Part shown: piece after piece, positions 36,962-46,507 of the stretch
How the letters are laid out: each line of letters starts with the position of its first letter
Position numbering within the stretch: position 1 is the first letter of the stretch
NCBI RefSeq assembly: GCF_001666835.1
Contig: NZ_LZJF01000022.1
Location: 1-62,586, forward strand
Reading direction: 5' to 3'
DNA length: 62,586 nucleotides
Source of the DNA: Mycobacterium sp. E3251
Lineage (GTDB): Bacteria; Actinomycetota; Actinomycetes; Mycobacteriales; Mycobacteriaceae
Position numbers and translations under genes: made by a program
The notes under the pieces: model-generated
Seen by the model: only the letters and a program-made list of their open reading frames with translations
What the model was told of the DNA's origin: nothing
The model's database searches: none

Positions 36962-38607
36962 AGCGGGATGTTCCCGTGCTTCTTGGGGGGCAGGTGCGCG
37001 ATCTTTCGTTCCAGCAGCCGCAGCGCCGTGCCGATGTAGCCGCGGGTGTGCGACGGCGGGATGACCGCGTCGACGTAGCCCCGCTCGGCGGCGACGTAGG
37101 GGTTGACCAAGGTGTCCTCGTACTCCTGCTGCAGCTCCAGCCGCAGGGCGTCGACGTCCTTGCCCTCCTTGGCCGCCTCGGCCAGCTGCTTGCGGTAGAC
37201 GAAGCCGACGGCCCCGGAGGCGCCCATCACGGCGATCTGCGCGGTCGGCCAGGCGATGTTGACGTCGCAGCCCATGTCCTTGGAGCCCATGACGCAGTAC
37301 GCGCCGCCGTAGGCCTTGCGGGTGATGACGGTGATCTTCGGGACGGTGGCCTCGCCGTAGGCGTAGAGCAGCTTGGCGCCGCGCCGGATGATGCCGTTGT
37401 ATTCCTGGCCGGTGCCCGGCAGGAAGCCCGGGACGTCCACCAGCATGATGATCGGGATGTTGAAGCAGTCGCAGGTCCGCACGAACCGGGCCGCCTTCTC
37501 CGAGGCGTTGATGTCCAGGCACCCGGCGAACTGCGTGGGCTGGTTGGCGACGATCCCGACCGGCCGGCCCTCGATGCGGCCGAAGCCGACGACGATGTTG
37601 GTGGCGTAGCCGTTCTGGATCTCCAGGAACTCGTCGTCGTCGAGGATCCGGGTGATCACCTCGTGCATGTCGTACGGCTGGTTGGCCGAGTCCGGGATCA
37701 GCGTGTCCAGCTCGAGGTCCTCCTCGGTGAGGTTGTCCTCGATGGCGCCCTCGGGGACGGGCTCGGCGTAGCGCGGCGCGTCGGTGGCGTTGTTGGGCGG
37801 CAGGTAGCTCAGCAGGTCGCGCACCCAGTCGAAGGCGTCCTGCTCGCCCGAGGCGACGTAGTGCAGCGTGCCGGACTTGGCCATGTGGGTGTGGGCGCCG
37901 CCGAGTTCCTCCATCGTGACGTCCTCGCCGGTGACGGTCTTGATGACGTCCGGGCCGGTGATGAACATCTGGCTGGTCTGGTCGACCATCACCACGAAGT
38001 CGGTCAGGGCAGGGGAGTAGACGTGTCCACCGGCGGCGGCACCCATGATCAGGGAGATCTGCGGGATGACGCCGGAGGCCAGGATGTTGTTCCGGAAGAT
38101 CTTGCTGTACAGGCCGAGCGAGACGACGCCCTCCTGGATGCGCGCGCCGGCGCCGTCGTTGATGCCGATCAGCGGCCGGCCGGTCTTGATCGCCAGCTCC
38201 TGCACCTTGACGATCTTCTCGCCGTACACCTCGCCGAGGCTGCCGCCGAACACCGTGGCGTCCTGGCTGAAGATGCACACGTCGCGGCCGTCGATGGTGC
38301 CGTAGCCGGTGATCACGCCGTCGCCGAGCGGGCGGTTGTTCTCCAGGCCGAAGTTCTTGCTGCGGTGCCGCGCCAGCGCGTCGAGTTCGACGAACGAGTC
38401 CTCGTCGAGCAGGGCGAGGATGCGCTCACGGGCGGTCAGCTTGCCCTTGGCGTGCACCTTCTCGACGGCCTCTTCGCCCACCGGGTGCAGCGACTCTTCC
38501 CGGCGCTTGTGCAGCTCGGCCAGCTTGCCCGCGGTGGTGTGGATGTCGATGGTGTGCTCGGCGGCGGGCTCTGCGGTATGAGCTGAGGAGTCGGTAACGC
38601 TTGTCAT
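36958..38607 (-). CDS. accD5: Propionyl-CoA carboxylase beta chain AccD5
   Basis: A 549-residue carboxyltransferase, one residue longer than Rv3280 as recalled. Two crotonase-fold halves are clear: [16 protein letters not shown] and [14 protein letters not shown] in the first, [25 protein letters not shown] and [13 protein letters not shown] in the second, forming acyl-CoA and carboxybiotin pockets. It transfers carboxyl from AccA3 biotin to propionyl-CoA (and acetyl-CoA), feeding methyl-branched lipid synthesis. Heads the accD5-accE5-maf unit and is divergent from the KstD-like gene by 35 bp. Confidence 0.96.
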   Translation of the reverse strand: MTSVTDSSAHTAEPAAEHTIDIHTTAGKLAELHKRREESLHPVGEEAVEKVHAKGKLTARERILALLDEDSFVELDALARHRSKNFGLENNRPLGDGVITGYGTIDGRDVCIFSQDATVFGGSLGEVYGEKIVKVQELAIKTGRPLIGINDGAGARIQEGVVSLGLYSKIFRNNILASGVIPQISLIMGAAAGGHVYSPALTDFVVMVDQTSQMFITGPDVIKTVTGEDVTMEELGGAHTHMAKSGTLHYVASGEQDAFDWVRDLLSYLPPNNATDAPRYAEPVPEGAIEDNLTEEDLELDTLIPDSANQPYDMHEVITRILDDDEFLEIQNGYATNIVVGFGRIEGRPVGIVANQPTQFAGCLDINASEKAARFVRTCDCFNIPIIMLVDVPGFLPGTGQEYNGIIRRGAKLLYAYGEATVPKITVITRKAYGGAYCVMGSKDMGCDVNIAWPTAQIAVMGASGAVGFVYRKQLAEAAKEGKDVDALRLELQQEYEDTLVNPYVAAERGYVDAVIPPSHTRGYIGTALRLLERKIAHLPPKKHGNIPL

Positions 38608-38642
38608 GGGAGTCGAGCTTAGCGGCGGGCTAGTCTCCGCTG

Positions 38643-40196
38643 ATGGACTGGGCGACCGAATGCGATGTGCTCGTAGCCGGGTCGGGCGGCGGCGGGGTCA
38701 CCGGTGCCTACACCGCGGCGCGCGAGGGCCTGGACGTGTTGCTGGTGGAGGCGACGTCGAAATTCGGTGGGACCACCGCCTACTCCGGTGGGGGCGGCGT
38801 CTGGTTCCCGTGCAACCCGGTGCTGTTACGGGCCGGGGTCGACGACACGATCGAGGACGCGCTCACCTACTACCACGCCGTCGTCGGCGACCGCACCCCC
38901 CGGGAACTGCAGGAAACGTATGTCCGCGGCGGCGCCCGGCTGATCGAGTACCTGGAGGCCGACCCCCTGCTGAAGTTCGTGCCGTTGCCCTGGCCTGACT
39001 ACTACGGCAAAGCGCCGAAGGCGCGGCTGGACGGCCAGCGCCACATCGCCGCGAAGCCCTGGAAGGTGGCCGCCGCTCCCGAACTGCGGGAGGTGATCCG
39101 CGGGCCGCTCGACACCGACCGGCTCGGCGCCGAACCGCCCTCCGACTACTACCTCGGCGGTCGCGCGCTGATCGCGCGGTTCCTCAAAGCCATCGGCCAA
39201 TACCCGAACGCGGCACTGCGGCGCGACACCGCCCTGGTCGAGCTCGTCCTGTCCGACGGGGCGGTGACCGGAGCGATCGTGGAGAGCCGCGGAGAGCGGC
39301 TTGCCATCCGCGCCCGGCTGGGCGTGCTGCTGGCCGCCGGTGGCTTCGAGAACAACGACGAGCTGCGGCGCCGATACGGGGTGCCGGGCGCGGCCCGAGA
39401 CACCATGGGCGGCCCGGGAAGTCGGGGACTGGCGCTGCAGGCCGGCATCGCCGCGGGCGCCGACACCGACCTGCTGGATCAGGCGTGGTGGTCGCCGGGC
39501 ATGACACACCCGGACGGCCGGTCCGCGTTCGCGCTCTGGTTCACCGGTGGCATCTTCGTCAACCAGGACGGCAACCGGTTCGTCAACGAATCCCGGGCGT
39601 ACGACCGGGCCGGCCGCGAGATCATCGCGCAACTGCAGGACGGGTCGATCACGTTGCCGTACTGGATGATCTACGACGACACCGACGGCGAGGTGCCGCC
39701 GGTCAAGGCCGCCAACGTCTCCATCGTCGAGACGCAGAAGTACGTCGCCGCCGGCCTGTGGCATACCGCGGACACGCTGGAGGAACTGGCCGACAAGATC
39801 GGTGTCCCGGGGCGGCAGCTGGCGGCAACGGTGGCCCGGTTCAACGGTTTTGCCGCGTCCGGCGTCGACGAGGATTTCGGCAGGGGTGACGAGGCTTTCG
39901 ACCGGGCATTCTCGAGGGGCGCCTCACCCCTGGTGCCCATCGATCGCCCGCCGTATCACGCCGCGGCCTTTGGCATTTCGGATCTGGGCACCAAGGGCGG
40001 CCTGCGCACCGACGCCGCCGCCCGGGTGCTCGACACGTCCGGTCACCCCATCCCCGGTTTGTACGCCGCCGGCAACACGATGGCCGCGCCCAGCGGCACC
40101 GCCTATCCCGGCGGCGGCAACCCGATCGGCACCAGCATGCTGTTCAGCCATCTGGCCGTCTTAGACATGCGGGACACGAGCCGCCCGCGCCCCTGA
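38643..40196 (+). CDS. FAD-binding dehydrogenase, 3-ketosteroid delta-1-dehydrogenase-like
   Basis: A 517-residue flavoprotein of the KstD/fumarate-reductase fold. The FAD Rossmann motif is [13 protein letters not shown] with the ribose-binding acid in LLVEA, and the C-terminal FAD loop is [17 protein letters not shown] followed by NPIGTS. The Tyr and Gly in TAYPGGG correspond to catalytic positions of KstD, so a 1,2-desaturase acting on a 3-ketosteroid or similar ring is plausible. Inserted between accD5 and birA relative to M. tuberculosis. Substrate not proven. Confidence 0.82.
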   Translation: MDWATECDVLVAGSGGGGVTGAYTAAREGLDVLLVEATSKFGGTTAYSGGGGVWFPCNPVLLRAGVDDTIEDALTYYHAVVGDRTPRELQETYVRGGARLIEYLEADPLLKFVPLPWPDYYGKAPKARLDGQRHIAAKPWKVAAAPELREVIRGPLDTDRLGAEPPSDYYLGGRALIARFLKAIGQYPNAALRRDTALVELVLSDGAVTGAIVESRGERLAIRARLGVLLAAGGFENNDELRRRYGVPGAARDTMGGPGSRGLALQAGIAAGADTDLLDQAWWSPGMTHPDGRSAFALWFTGGIFVNQDGNRFVNESRAYDRAGREIIAQLQDGSITLPYWMIYDDTDGEVPPVKAANVSIVETQKYVAAGLWHTADTLEELADKIGVPGRQLAATVARFNGFAASGVDEDFGRGDEAFDRAFSRGASPLVPIDRPPYHAAAFGISDLGTKGGLRTDAAARVLDTSGHPIPGLYAAGNTMAAPSGTAYPGGGNPIGTSMLFSHLAVLDMRDTSRPRP

Positions 40197-40213
40197 GTTC
40201 TAGGCTGGGTCCA

Positions 40214-41026
40214 GTGACAGACCGAGACCAGCCCAGGGCACCGCTGGACCAGGCCGCGCTGCGCGCCGAACTGATCGGCACCGGACTTGGCTGGCGCCGG
40301 CTCGACGTCGTCGAACAGACGGGCTCCACGAACGCCGATCTGCTCGCGCGAGCGGCGTCGGGGGCCGACGTGGCCGGGGCGGTGCTGATCGCCGAGCACC
40401 AGACGGCGGGCCGCGGGCGGCACGGCCGCGGCTGGTCGGCCACCCCGCGGACCCAGATCACGATGTCGGTCGGCGTGAGCATCGTCGACGTGCCGACCGC
40501 CGGCTGGGGCTGGTTGCCCCTGGCCACCGGGGTGGCGGTGGTCGACACGGTGGCCCCGCTGCTCGGCGGGGTTCCGGTGGGACTCAAGTGGCCCAACGAC
40601 GTGCTGGCGGGCGCCCCCGAATCCCAGGGCAAGCTGGCCGGCATCCTCGCCGAGGTGGCGCGGCCGGTGGTGGTAATCGGCTTGGGGCTCAACGTGTTTC
40701 AGGCGCCCGACGGCATCGAGGGGGCCACCTCGCTGCTCGACCTGGGCGTGCGGGCTCCCGACCGCACCCTGCTGGTGTGCGGGCTGTTGTCCGAGCTCGG
40801 CCGGCGGATCGTGGCGTGGCGCGCCGCGCGCGGGGCGGACTGGGCGCTGGCGGCCGACTACCGGGCGCGCAGCCTGACCATCGGGCACCGGGTGCGGGCC
40901 CACCTGCCCGGCGGCAAGGAAGTGGTCGGGGACGCGAGCGCCGTCGACGACCAGGGCCGGCTGTGCATCGACACGGGGGAAGAGACCGTCGTCGTCTCGG
41001 CGGGCGACGTCGTGCATTTGCGCTAG
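40214..41026 (+). CDS. birA: Biotin-protein ligase BirA (monofunctional)
   Basis: A 270-residue group I biotin ligase with no N-terminal helix-turn-helix, so it does not repress transcription. The biotinyl-AMP loop is GRGRHGRGW, followed by KWPNDVL and KLAGIL (catalytic Lys); the C-terminal SH3-like cap ends GDVVHLR. It attaches biotin to the AccA3 carrier encoded about 6 kb away. GTG start, 17 bp after the KstD-like gene. Corresponds to Rv3279c. Confidence 0.94.
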   Translation: MTDRDQPRAPLDQAALRAELIGTGLGWRRLDVVEQTGSTNADLLARAASGADVAGAVLIAEHQTAGRGRHGRGWSATPRTQITMSVGVSIVDVPTAGWGWLPLATGVAVVDTVAPLLGGVPVGLKWPNDVLAGAPESQGKLAGILAEVARPVVVIGLGLNVFQAPDGIEGATSLLDLGVRAPDRTLLVCGLLSELGRRIVAWRAARGADWALAADYRARSLTIGHRVRAHLPGGKEVVGDASAVDDQGRLCIDTGEETVVVSAGDVVHLR

Positions 41027-41059
41027 TTATCCGGCCCGCCGCGGCTAATGTCGGCGAGC

Positions 41060-41578
41060 ATGAGCTATCCGGATAACGTCCTGGCCGCGGGCGAGCAGGT
41101 CATCGTCCACCGCCACCCGCACTGGAAGCGGTTGATCTGGCCCGTCGTGGCCCTGCTGCTGGCGACCGCGCTGGCGTCGTTCGGGTCCGGATACCTGAAC
41201 TCGACGCATTGGGACCAGCTGGCCAAGAACATCATCTACGGCGTCATCTGGGGCATTTGGCTGGTGATCGTCGGCTGGCTGACGCTGTGGCCGTTCCTGA
41301 GCTGGCTGACCACCCATTTCGTGGTGACGAACCGGCGGGTGATGTTTCGGCACGGGGTACTCACCCGCACCGGAATCGATATCCCCCTGGCGCGGATCAA
41401 CAGCGTGGAATTCCGCGACCGGATCACCGAGCGAATGTTTCGCACCGGGACGCTGATTATCGAATCGGCGTCACAGGATCCGTTGGAGTTCTACGACATT
41501 CCGCGCCTGCGCGAGGTGCACGCGCTGCTGTATCACGAAGTTTTCGACACCCTGGGTTCGGAAGAGTCGCCCAGCTGA
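41060..41578 (+). CDS. PH-domain membrane protein (Rv3278c-like)
   Basis: A 172-residue protein. ATG 41060 (MSYPDNVLAAGEQV) matches the recalled Rv3278c start; another ATG lies at 41048. Two membrane helices, residues about 25-45 and 60-85, are followed by a bacterial PH-like domain: FVVTNRRVMFRHGVLTRTG, IPLARINSVEFRD, GTLIIESASQDP. Such proteins scaffold at the membrane; no activity is known. Adjacent to birA and convergent with the GtrA gene, overlapping its 3' end by 46 bp. Confidence 0.85.
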   Translation: MSYPDNVLAAGEQVIVHRHPHWKRLIWPVVALLLATALASFGSGYLNSTHWDQLAKNIIYGVIWGIWLVIVGWLTLWPFLSWLTTHFVVTNRRVMFRHGVLTRTGIDIPLARINSVEFRDRITERMFRTGTLIIESASQDPLEFYDIPRLREVHALLYHEVFDTLGSEESPS

Positions 41579-42192
41579 CCCAGCCGGCCCGCCCGGTTGC
41601 GCCAGGCGCGCAGCGGCGTGACGTTCCCGCCCTCGATCTCGTCCTCGAGCATCTCGGCGATACCGCCGGCGGTGAGGGCGGATTCCAGCGCCTTGTCGGG
41701 GTTGCGCGCGAACTCGTCGGGGAACACCCAGCGCCGGAACGCCCAGAAGCGGAAGGCCATCTGCAGCAGGTTGCCGATGATGTAGGCCGAGATGAAGTCG
41801 GCGATGTTCTCCACGGTCAGCGAGACCATCGGCTCCCGCAGCTGCAGGACGTAGCTGGAGAACCACAGCGGCGCCATGGACAGCAGCACCCCCACGCCGC
41901 TGAAGGCGAAGAACAGCAGCGCCTCGTGGTGGCGTTCCCGGCCGCCACGGTCGCGGAAGCTCCACTCGCGGTTCAACACGTAGGACGCGATGACCGCGAC
42001 GATGCCGGCGATGACCTTCGCGGTCACCGGCTTGGAGTCCAGAATTGTCAGCTTCAGCGTGTAGAAAATCGCCGAGTCGATCACGAACGTTGTTCCGCCG
42101 ACGATGGCGAATTTGATCAGTTCGTGGTGGCGCAGCAAATAGGGCTGAATAAACCCGGGCATGCGCTCGATTGCGGCGTCGGCGAAGGGCAC
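41533..42192 (-). CDS. GtrA-family polytopic membrane protein
   Basis: A 219-residue protein with four membrane helices in the GtrA pattern: IKFAIVGGTTFVIDSAIFY first, then VIAGIVAVIASYVLNREWSF, and two more near residues 90-110 and 130-155. GtrA-like proteins are thought to flip polyprenyl-linked sugars across the membrane. The cytosolic tail is charged. GTG start; it corresponds by position to Rv3277. The convergent overlap with the PH-domain gene is 46 bp. Confidence 0.85.
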   Translation of the reverse strand: MPFADAAIERMPGFIQPYLLRHHELIKFAIVGGTTFVIDSAIFYTLKLTILDSKPVTAKVIAGIVAVIASYVLNREWSFRDRGGRERHHEALLFFAFSGVGVLLSMAPLWFSSYVLQLREPMVSLTVENIADFISAYIIGNLLQMAFRFWAFRRWVFPDEFARNPDKALESALTAGGIAEMLEDEIEGGNVTPLRAWRNRAGRLGQLGDSSEPRVSKTS

Positions 42193-42289
42193 AAGTCGTC
42201 AGTGTACGGACGGACACAAAATCGACGCAAAATCGTACATAACGATTCGGTGTCACCGCCGGTCAACACGCCGCCCGCGCCGTGACACC

Positions 42290-43519
42290 ATGATGGCCGT
42301 GCCGAATACACGCCCACCCGGGGCCGCCCACACGAACCCGCCGTTGGTCGCCATGGTCGGCGGCGGCCAGCTGGCCCGGATGACCCATCAGGCCGCGATC
42401 CCCCTCGGGCAGACGCTGCGGGTGCTGGCGACCGCGGCCGACGAGCCGGCCGCGCAGGTCACCCCGGACGTCGTGATCGGTTCGCACACCGAGCTGGAAG
42501 ACCTGCGCCGGGTCGCCGCCGGCGCACATGTGCTGACGTTCGACCACGAGCATGTGCCGGGCGAGCTGCTGGACAAGCTGGTCGCCGAGGGCGTCAACGT
42601 CGCCCCGCCGCCGCAGGCGCTGGTGCACGCGCAGGACAAGCTGGTCATGCGACGGCGTCTGGAGGCCCTCGGCGTTCCCGTGCCCCGCTACGCGGAAATC
42701 CGGAGCGTCGACGAACTCGATGGCTTCGCGCAGCGCATCGCCGGCCCCGTGGTCGTCAAAGCGGTCCGCGGCGGCTACGACGGGCGTGGGGTGCGGATGG
42801 CACGCGACCCGCTGCACGCCCGAGAGATCGCGGCCGGCTTCCTGGCGGATGACGTACCGGTGATGGCCGAGGAGCAGGTGAGTCTGCACCGCGAATTGTC
42901 GGCGCTGGTGGCGCGCTCACCGTTCGGCCAGGGCGCGGCGTGGCCGGTCGTCGAGACGGTGCAACGGGACGGCATCTGCGTGCAGGTGATCGCGCCCGCG
43001 CCCGGGCTGGCCGCCGAGTCGGCCGCCGCCGCCCAGCGGCTGGCGTTGCGCCTGGCCGCCGAGCTGGGTGTGGTCGGGGTGCTCGCGGTCGAGCTCTTCG
43101 AGACCACCGGCGGGGAGCTGCTCGTCAACGAGCTGGCGATGCGGCCGCACAACTCCGGGCACTGGACCATGGACGGTGCGCGCACCAGTCAGTTCGAACA
43201 GCATCTGCGCGCGGTGCTCGACTACCCGCTGGGCGACACCGACGCCATCGCGCCGGTGACGTTGATGGCCAACGTGCTCGGCGCCGCGGAGCGGCCCGCG
43301 ATGACGATCGACGAGCGGTTGCACCACCTGTTCGCGCGGATGCCCGACGCCCGGGTGCACCTGTACGGCAAGGAGGAACGGCCCGGCCGCAAGGTCGGCC
43401 ACATCAATTTCCTGGGCAGCGACATGGCGGAGGTGGCCGCGCTGCGGACGCGTGCCGAGTTGGCGGCACACTGGTTGTCGCACGGGCAGTGGACGGACGG
43501 ATGGGATCCGCATGACTAA
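42290..43519 (+). CDS. purK: N5-carboxyaminoimidazole ribonucleotide synthase PurK
   Basis: A 409-residue ATP-grasp enzyme converting AIR, bicarbonate and ATP to N5-CAIR. Start at ATG 42290 (MMAVPNTR), as in the recalled Rv3276c. Features are [12 protein letters not shown], the ATP loop [14 protein letters not shown] and the active-site [14 protein letters not shown]. Stop overlaps purE by eight bases; the two act in sequence in purine synthesis. Confidence 0.95.
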   Translation: MMAVPNTRPPGAAHTNPPLVAMVGGGQLARMTHQAAIPLGQTLRVLATAADEPAAQVTPDVVIGSHTELEDLRRVAAGAHVLTFDHEHVPGELLDKLVAEGVNVAPPPQALVHAQDKLVMRRRLEALGVPVPRYAEIRSVDELDGFAQRIAGPVVVKAVRGGYDGRGVRMARDPLHAREIAAGFLADDVPVMAEEQVSLHRELSALVARSPFGQGAAWPVVETVQRDGICVQVIAPAPGLAAESAAAAQRLALRLAAELGVVGVLAVELFETTGGELLVNELAMRPHNSGHWTMDGARTSQFEQHLRAVLDYPLGDTDAIAPVTLMANVLGAAERPAMTIDERLHHLFARMPDARVHLYGKEERPGRKVGHINFLGSDMAEVAALRTRAELAAHWLSHGQWTDGWDPHD

Positions 43520-44024
43520 AGCGCGCGTGGGCGTGATCATGGGCAGCGACAGCGACTGGTCGGTGATGTCCGACGCCGCGGCGGCCCTGGCCGAGTTCGA
43601 CGTACCGGCCGAGGTTCGCGTCGTCTCCGCGCACCGCACGCCGCAGGTGATGTTCGACTACGCGCGCGGCGCGGCCGACCGCGGCATCGAGGTGATCATC
43701 GCGGGCGCCGGCGGCGCCGCGCACCTGCCCGGGATGGTCGCGTCCGCGACGCCGCTGCCGGTGATCGGGGTGCCGGTTCCGCTGGCGCGCCTGGACGGCC
43801 TGGACTCGCTGCTGTCGATCGTGCAGATGCCCGCGGGCGTCCCGGTGGCCACGGTCTCGATCGGCGGCGCGCGCAACGCGGGCCTGCTGGCCGTGCGCAT
43901 CCTCGGCTCCTCCGACCCGGCGCTGCGGGCCCGCATCGTCGAGTTCCAAGACCAGCTGGCCGAGAGCGTGCGCGCCAAGGATGAGGCGCTACAACAGCTG
44001 CACGGTAAAGTTACCGGTGAGTAG
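43512..44024 (+). CDS. purE: N5-CAIR mutase PurE
   Basis: A 170-residue class I PurE that shifts the carboxylate of N5-CAIR to give CAIR. The substrate loop is VIMGSDSDW, followed by VVSAHRTPQ with the catalytic His, and [15 protein letters not shown] 43512 lies inside the end of purK. Next gene fadE25 follows 14 bp later behind AAGGAGG, so purK-purE-fadE25 form one transcript, as in the Rv3276c-Rv3274c order. Confidence 0.96.
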   Translation: MTKARVGVIMGSDSDWSVMSDAAAALAEFDVPAEVRVVSAHRTPQVMFDYARGAADRGIEVIIAGAGGAAHLPGMVASATPLPVIGVPVPLARLDGLDSLLSIVQMPAGVPVATVSIGGARNAGLLAVRILGSSDPALRARIVEFQDQLAESVRAKDEALQQLHGKVTGE

Positions 44025-44038
44025 CAAGGAGGCTTGAG

Positions 44039-45208
44039 ATGGCTGGTTGGGCCGGAGACCCGTCGTTCGATTTGTTCCAGTTGCCCGAGGAGCACCAGGA
44101 GCTGCGGGCGGCGATCCGCGCGCTGGCGGAGAAGGAGATCGCCCCGCACGCCGCCGACGTGGACGAGAATTCGCGCTTCCCGGACGAGGCGCTGGAGGCG
44201 CTGAACGCGTCGGGCTTCAACGCGGTCCACGTCCCCGAGGAGTACGGCGGTCAGGGCGCGGATTCCGTCGCGGCGTGCATCGTGATCGAGGAGGTCGCCC
44301 GCGTCGACGCTTCGGCGTCGCTGATCCCCGCCGTGAACAAGCTGGGCACCATGGGGCTGATCCTGCGGGGCTCCGACGAGCTGAAGAAGCAGGTGCTGCC
44401 GTCCATCGCCGACGGCACCGCGATGGCGTCTTACGCGCTGAGCGAGCGGGAGGCCGGCAGCGACGCGGCCTCGATGCGCACCCGGGCCAAGGCCGACGGC
44501 GACGACTGGATTCTCAACGGCGCCAAGTGCTGGATCACCAACGGCGGCAAGTCGAGTTGGTACACCGTCATGGCGGTCACCGACCCGGACAAGGGCGCCA
44601 ACGGCATCTCCTCGTTCATGGTGCACGCCGATGACGAGGGGTTCACCGTCGGTCCCAAAGAGAAGAAGCTCGGCATCAAGGGCTCGCCGACCACCGAGCT
44701 GTACTTCGAGAACTGCCGCATCCCGGGCGACCGGATCATCGGTGAGCCGGGCACCGGTTTCAAGACCGCGCTGGCGACGCTGGACCACACCCGGCCCACC
44801 ATCGGCGCCCAGGCTGTCGGCATCGCGCAGGGCGCACTGGACGCCGCCATCGCCTACACCAAGGACCGCAAGCAGTTCGGCCGCCCGGTCAGCGACAACC
44901 AGGGTGTGCAGTTCATGCTCGCCGACATGGCCATGAAGCTGGAGTCCGCCCGGCTGATGGTGTACCACGCGGCCGCCCGCGCGGAGCGCGGTGAATCCAA
45001 CCTGGGCTTCATCTCCGCGGCGTCCAAGTGCTGGGCCTCCGACGTGGCGATGGAGGTGACCACCGACGCGGTGCAGCTCTTCGGCGGCGCCGGCTACACC
45101 GTCGACTTCCCGGTCGAGCGGATGATGCGCGACGCCAAGATCACCCAGATCTACGAGGGCACGAATCAGATTCAGCGCGTTGTCATGTCGCGGGCGCTGC
45201 TGCGCTGA
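44039..45208 (+). CDS. fadE25: Acyl-CoA dehydrogenase FadE25
   Basis: A 389-residue acyl-CoA dehydrogenase. FAD and substrate motifs are YALSEREAGSDA, WITNGGKSSWY and VQLFGGAGYT; the catalytic base is the Glu in QIYEGTNQIQR. Introduces the alpha-beta double bond in beta-oxidation of short or branched acyl-CoAs; exact chain preference unknown. ATG start with a strong AAGGAGG. After it M. tuberculosis has a carbonic-anhydrase/SulP gene (Rv3273); here a signalling operon begins instead. Confidence 0.95.
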   Translation: MAGWAGDPSFDLFQLPEEHQELRAAIRALAEKEIAPHAADVDENSRFPDEALEALNASGFNAVHVPEEYGGQGADSVAACIVIEEVARVDASASLIPAVNKLGTMGLILRGSDELKKQVLPSIADGTAMASYALSEREAGSDAASMRTRAKADGDDWILNGAKCWITNGGKSSWYTVMAVTDPDKGANGISSFMVHADDEGFTVGPKEKKLGIKGSPTTELYFENCRIPGDRIIGEPGTGFKTALATLDHTRPTIGAQAVGIAQGALDAAIAYTKDRKQFGRPVSDNQGVQFMLADMAMKLESARLMVYHAAARAERGESNLGFISAASKCWASDVAMEVTTDAVQLFGGAGYTVDFPVERMMRDAKITQIYEGTNQIQRVVMSRALLR

Positions 45209-45313
45209 CCGCGACGCTAGGATCTCTCAGGGCTGCCATACGGGGTGGTGGGGCCACACGTAGAGTCGTGCGAATGGGTCTGACCGTGGGGGTCTCAGGA
45301 TGACCGGGAATTG

Positions 45314-46507
45314 ATGCCCGTGCGTGCACCAGTGACCCCGGCGGCGACTTGGCAGTCATTGTCGTTGCTCTTGGTCGAGGACGACCGCGCCGACGCCGTG
45401 CTGGTGGAAGACCTGATCGCCGACGCGGTCGCCGACATCCGGGTGGTGTGGGCACAGTCGATGGCCCACGCCGAGCGCGAGCTCGCCTCGGCCCGGCCCG
45501 ACTGCGTGCTGCTGGACCTGCACCTGCCCGACGCCAACGGCATCGACGCGCTGGACCGCATCGCCAAGCACGACGCCACGGTCCCCATCGTCGTGCTGAC
45601 CGGGCTGAACGACGAATACTTCGGCGCTTCGGCGGTCGCCGCCGGCGCCCAGGACTATTTGGTGAAGGGCCGGGTCGAGCCCGAGATGCTGCGGCGCGCG
45701 CTGCTGTACGCGATCGAGCGCAAGCGCGCCGAGCTGATCGCAGCCGACCTGCACGCGACCCAGCTGAGGGCACGGGAGAACGCCCTGCTGGAACGCGGCC
45801 TGCTGCCCTCCCCGCTGCTGCTGGACAACCCGGGCGTCGACATCGTCGCCCGGTACCGGCCGAGCCGCGAGGACGCGCTGCTGTGTGGGGACTTCTACGA
45901 CGTGGTCCAGACGCCCGACCGGGTCGTCCACGTCCTGATCGGCGACGTCGCGGGGCACGGTCCACACGAGGCAGCCCTGGGCGCGGCGCTGCGCATCGCC
46001 TTCCGCGCGCTCACCTTCGCCGGCGTGCACGGGGTCGAGCTGATGCGGCAGCTCGAGCGGGTGCTGCACTCCGAGCGAACGGGCACAGGCGTTTTCGCGA
46101 CCGTGCTCAGCCTGGAGATCCCGGCGGACAGCCCGCGCATCACGGTCATCCGCGCCGGCCATCCCGGGATGCTGTTGCAGTACGACGGCAACGTGGAATG
46201 GGTGGAGCCGCCGGGCGGTCCCGCGCTGGGCCTGCGCGCCGACGATGACTGGCCGCGGCACGAGATGGAGTTTCCCGCGGGCCATGGCCTGCTGCTGCTG
46301 ACCGACGGCCTGTTCGAGGGATATTCGGGGCGAGGCATCCAGCGCCTCGGCGAGGACGGTCTGCTGGAGCTGGCCCGGGCGCACGCGAACCGGCCGGGTC
46401 CGGAGTTCGTCGACGCGCTCATCGACGGCGCCCAGGAACTCGCCCAGTCGCACGGCGGGCTCACCGACGACATCGCCGTGTTGCGGGTCGAAAGGACCAC
46501 CACGTGA
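45314..46507 (+). CDS. Receiver-PP2C (RsbU/SpoIIE-type) serine phosphatase
   Basis: A 397-residue protein. Residues 18-135 are a response-regulator receiver (LLVEDDRAD acid cluster, phospho-Asp in VLLDLHLPD, Lys in DYLVKGR). A helical linker leads to a PP2C domain from about 175, with metal-binding GDFYDVV, GDVAGHGPHEA, LTDGLFEG and TDDIAVLRV. Such proteins dephosphorylate STAS anti-anti-sigma factors when the receiver is phosphorylated. ATG 45314, with TTG 45311 next to it. Coupled to the kinase by GTGA. The target is inferred to be a SigF-circuit STAS protein such as the one at 31613-32032. Confidence 0.87.
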   Translation: MPVRAPVTPAATWQSLSLLLVEDDRADAVLVEDLIADAVADIRVVWAQSMAHAERELASARPDCVLLDLHLPDANGIDALDRIAKHDATVPIVVLTGLNDEYFGASAVAAGAQDYLVKGRVEPEMLRRALLYAIERKRAELIAADLHATQLRARENALLERGLLPSPLLLDNPGVDIVARYRPSREDALLCGDFYDVVQTPDRVVHVLIGDVAGHGPHEAALGAALRIAFRALTFAGVHGVELMRQLERVLHSERTGTGVFATVLSLEIPADSPRITVIRAGHPGMLLQYDGNVEWVEPPGGPALGLRADDDWPRHEMEFPAGHGLLLLTDGLFEGYSGRGIQRLGEDGLLELARAHANRPGPEFVDALIDGAQELAQSHGGLTDDIAVLRVERTTT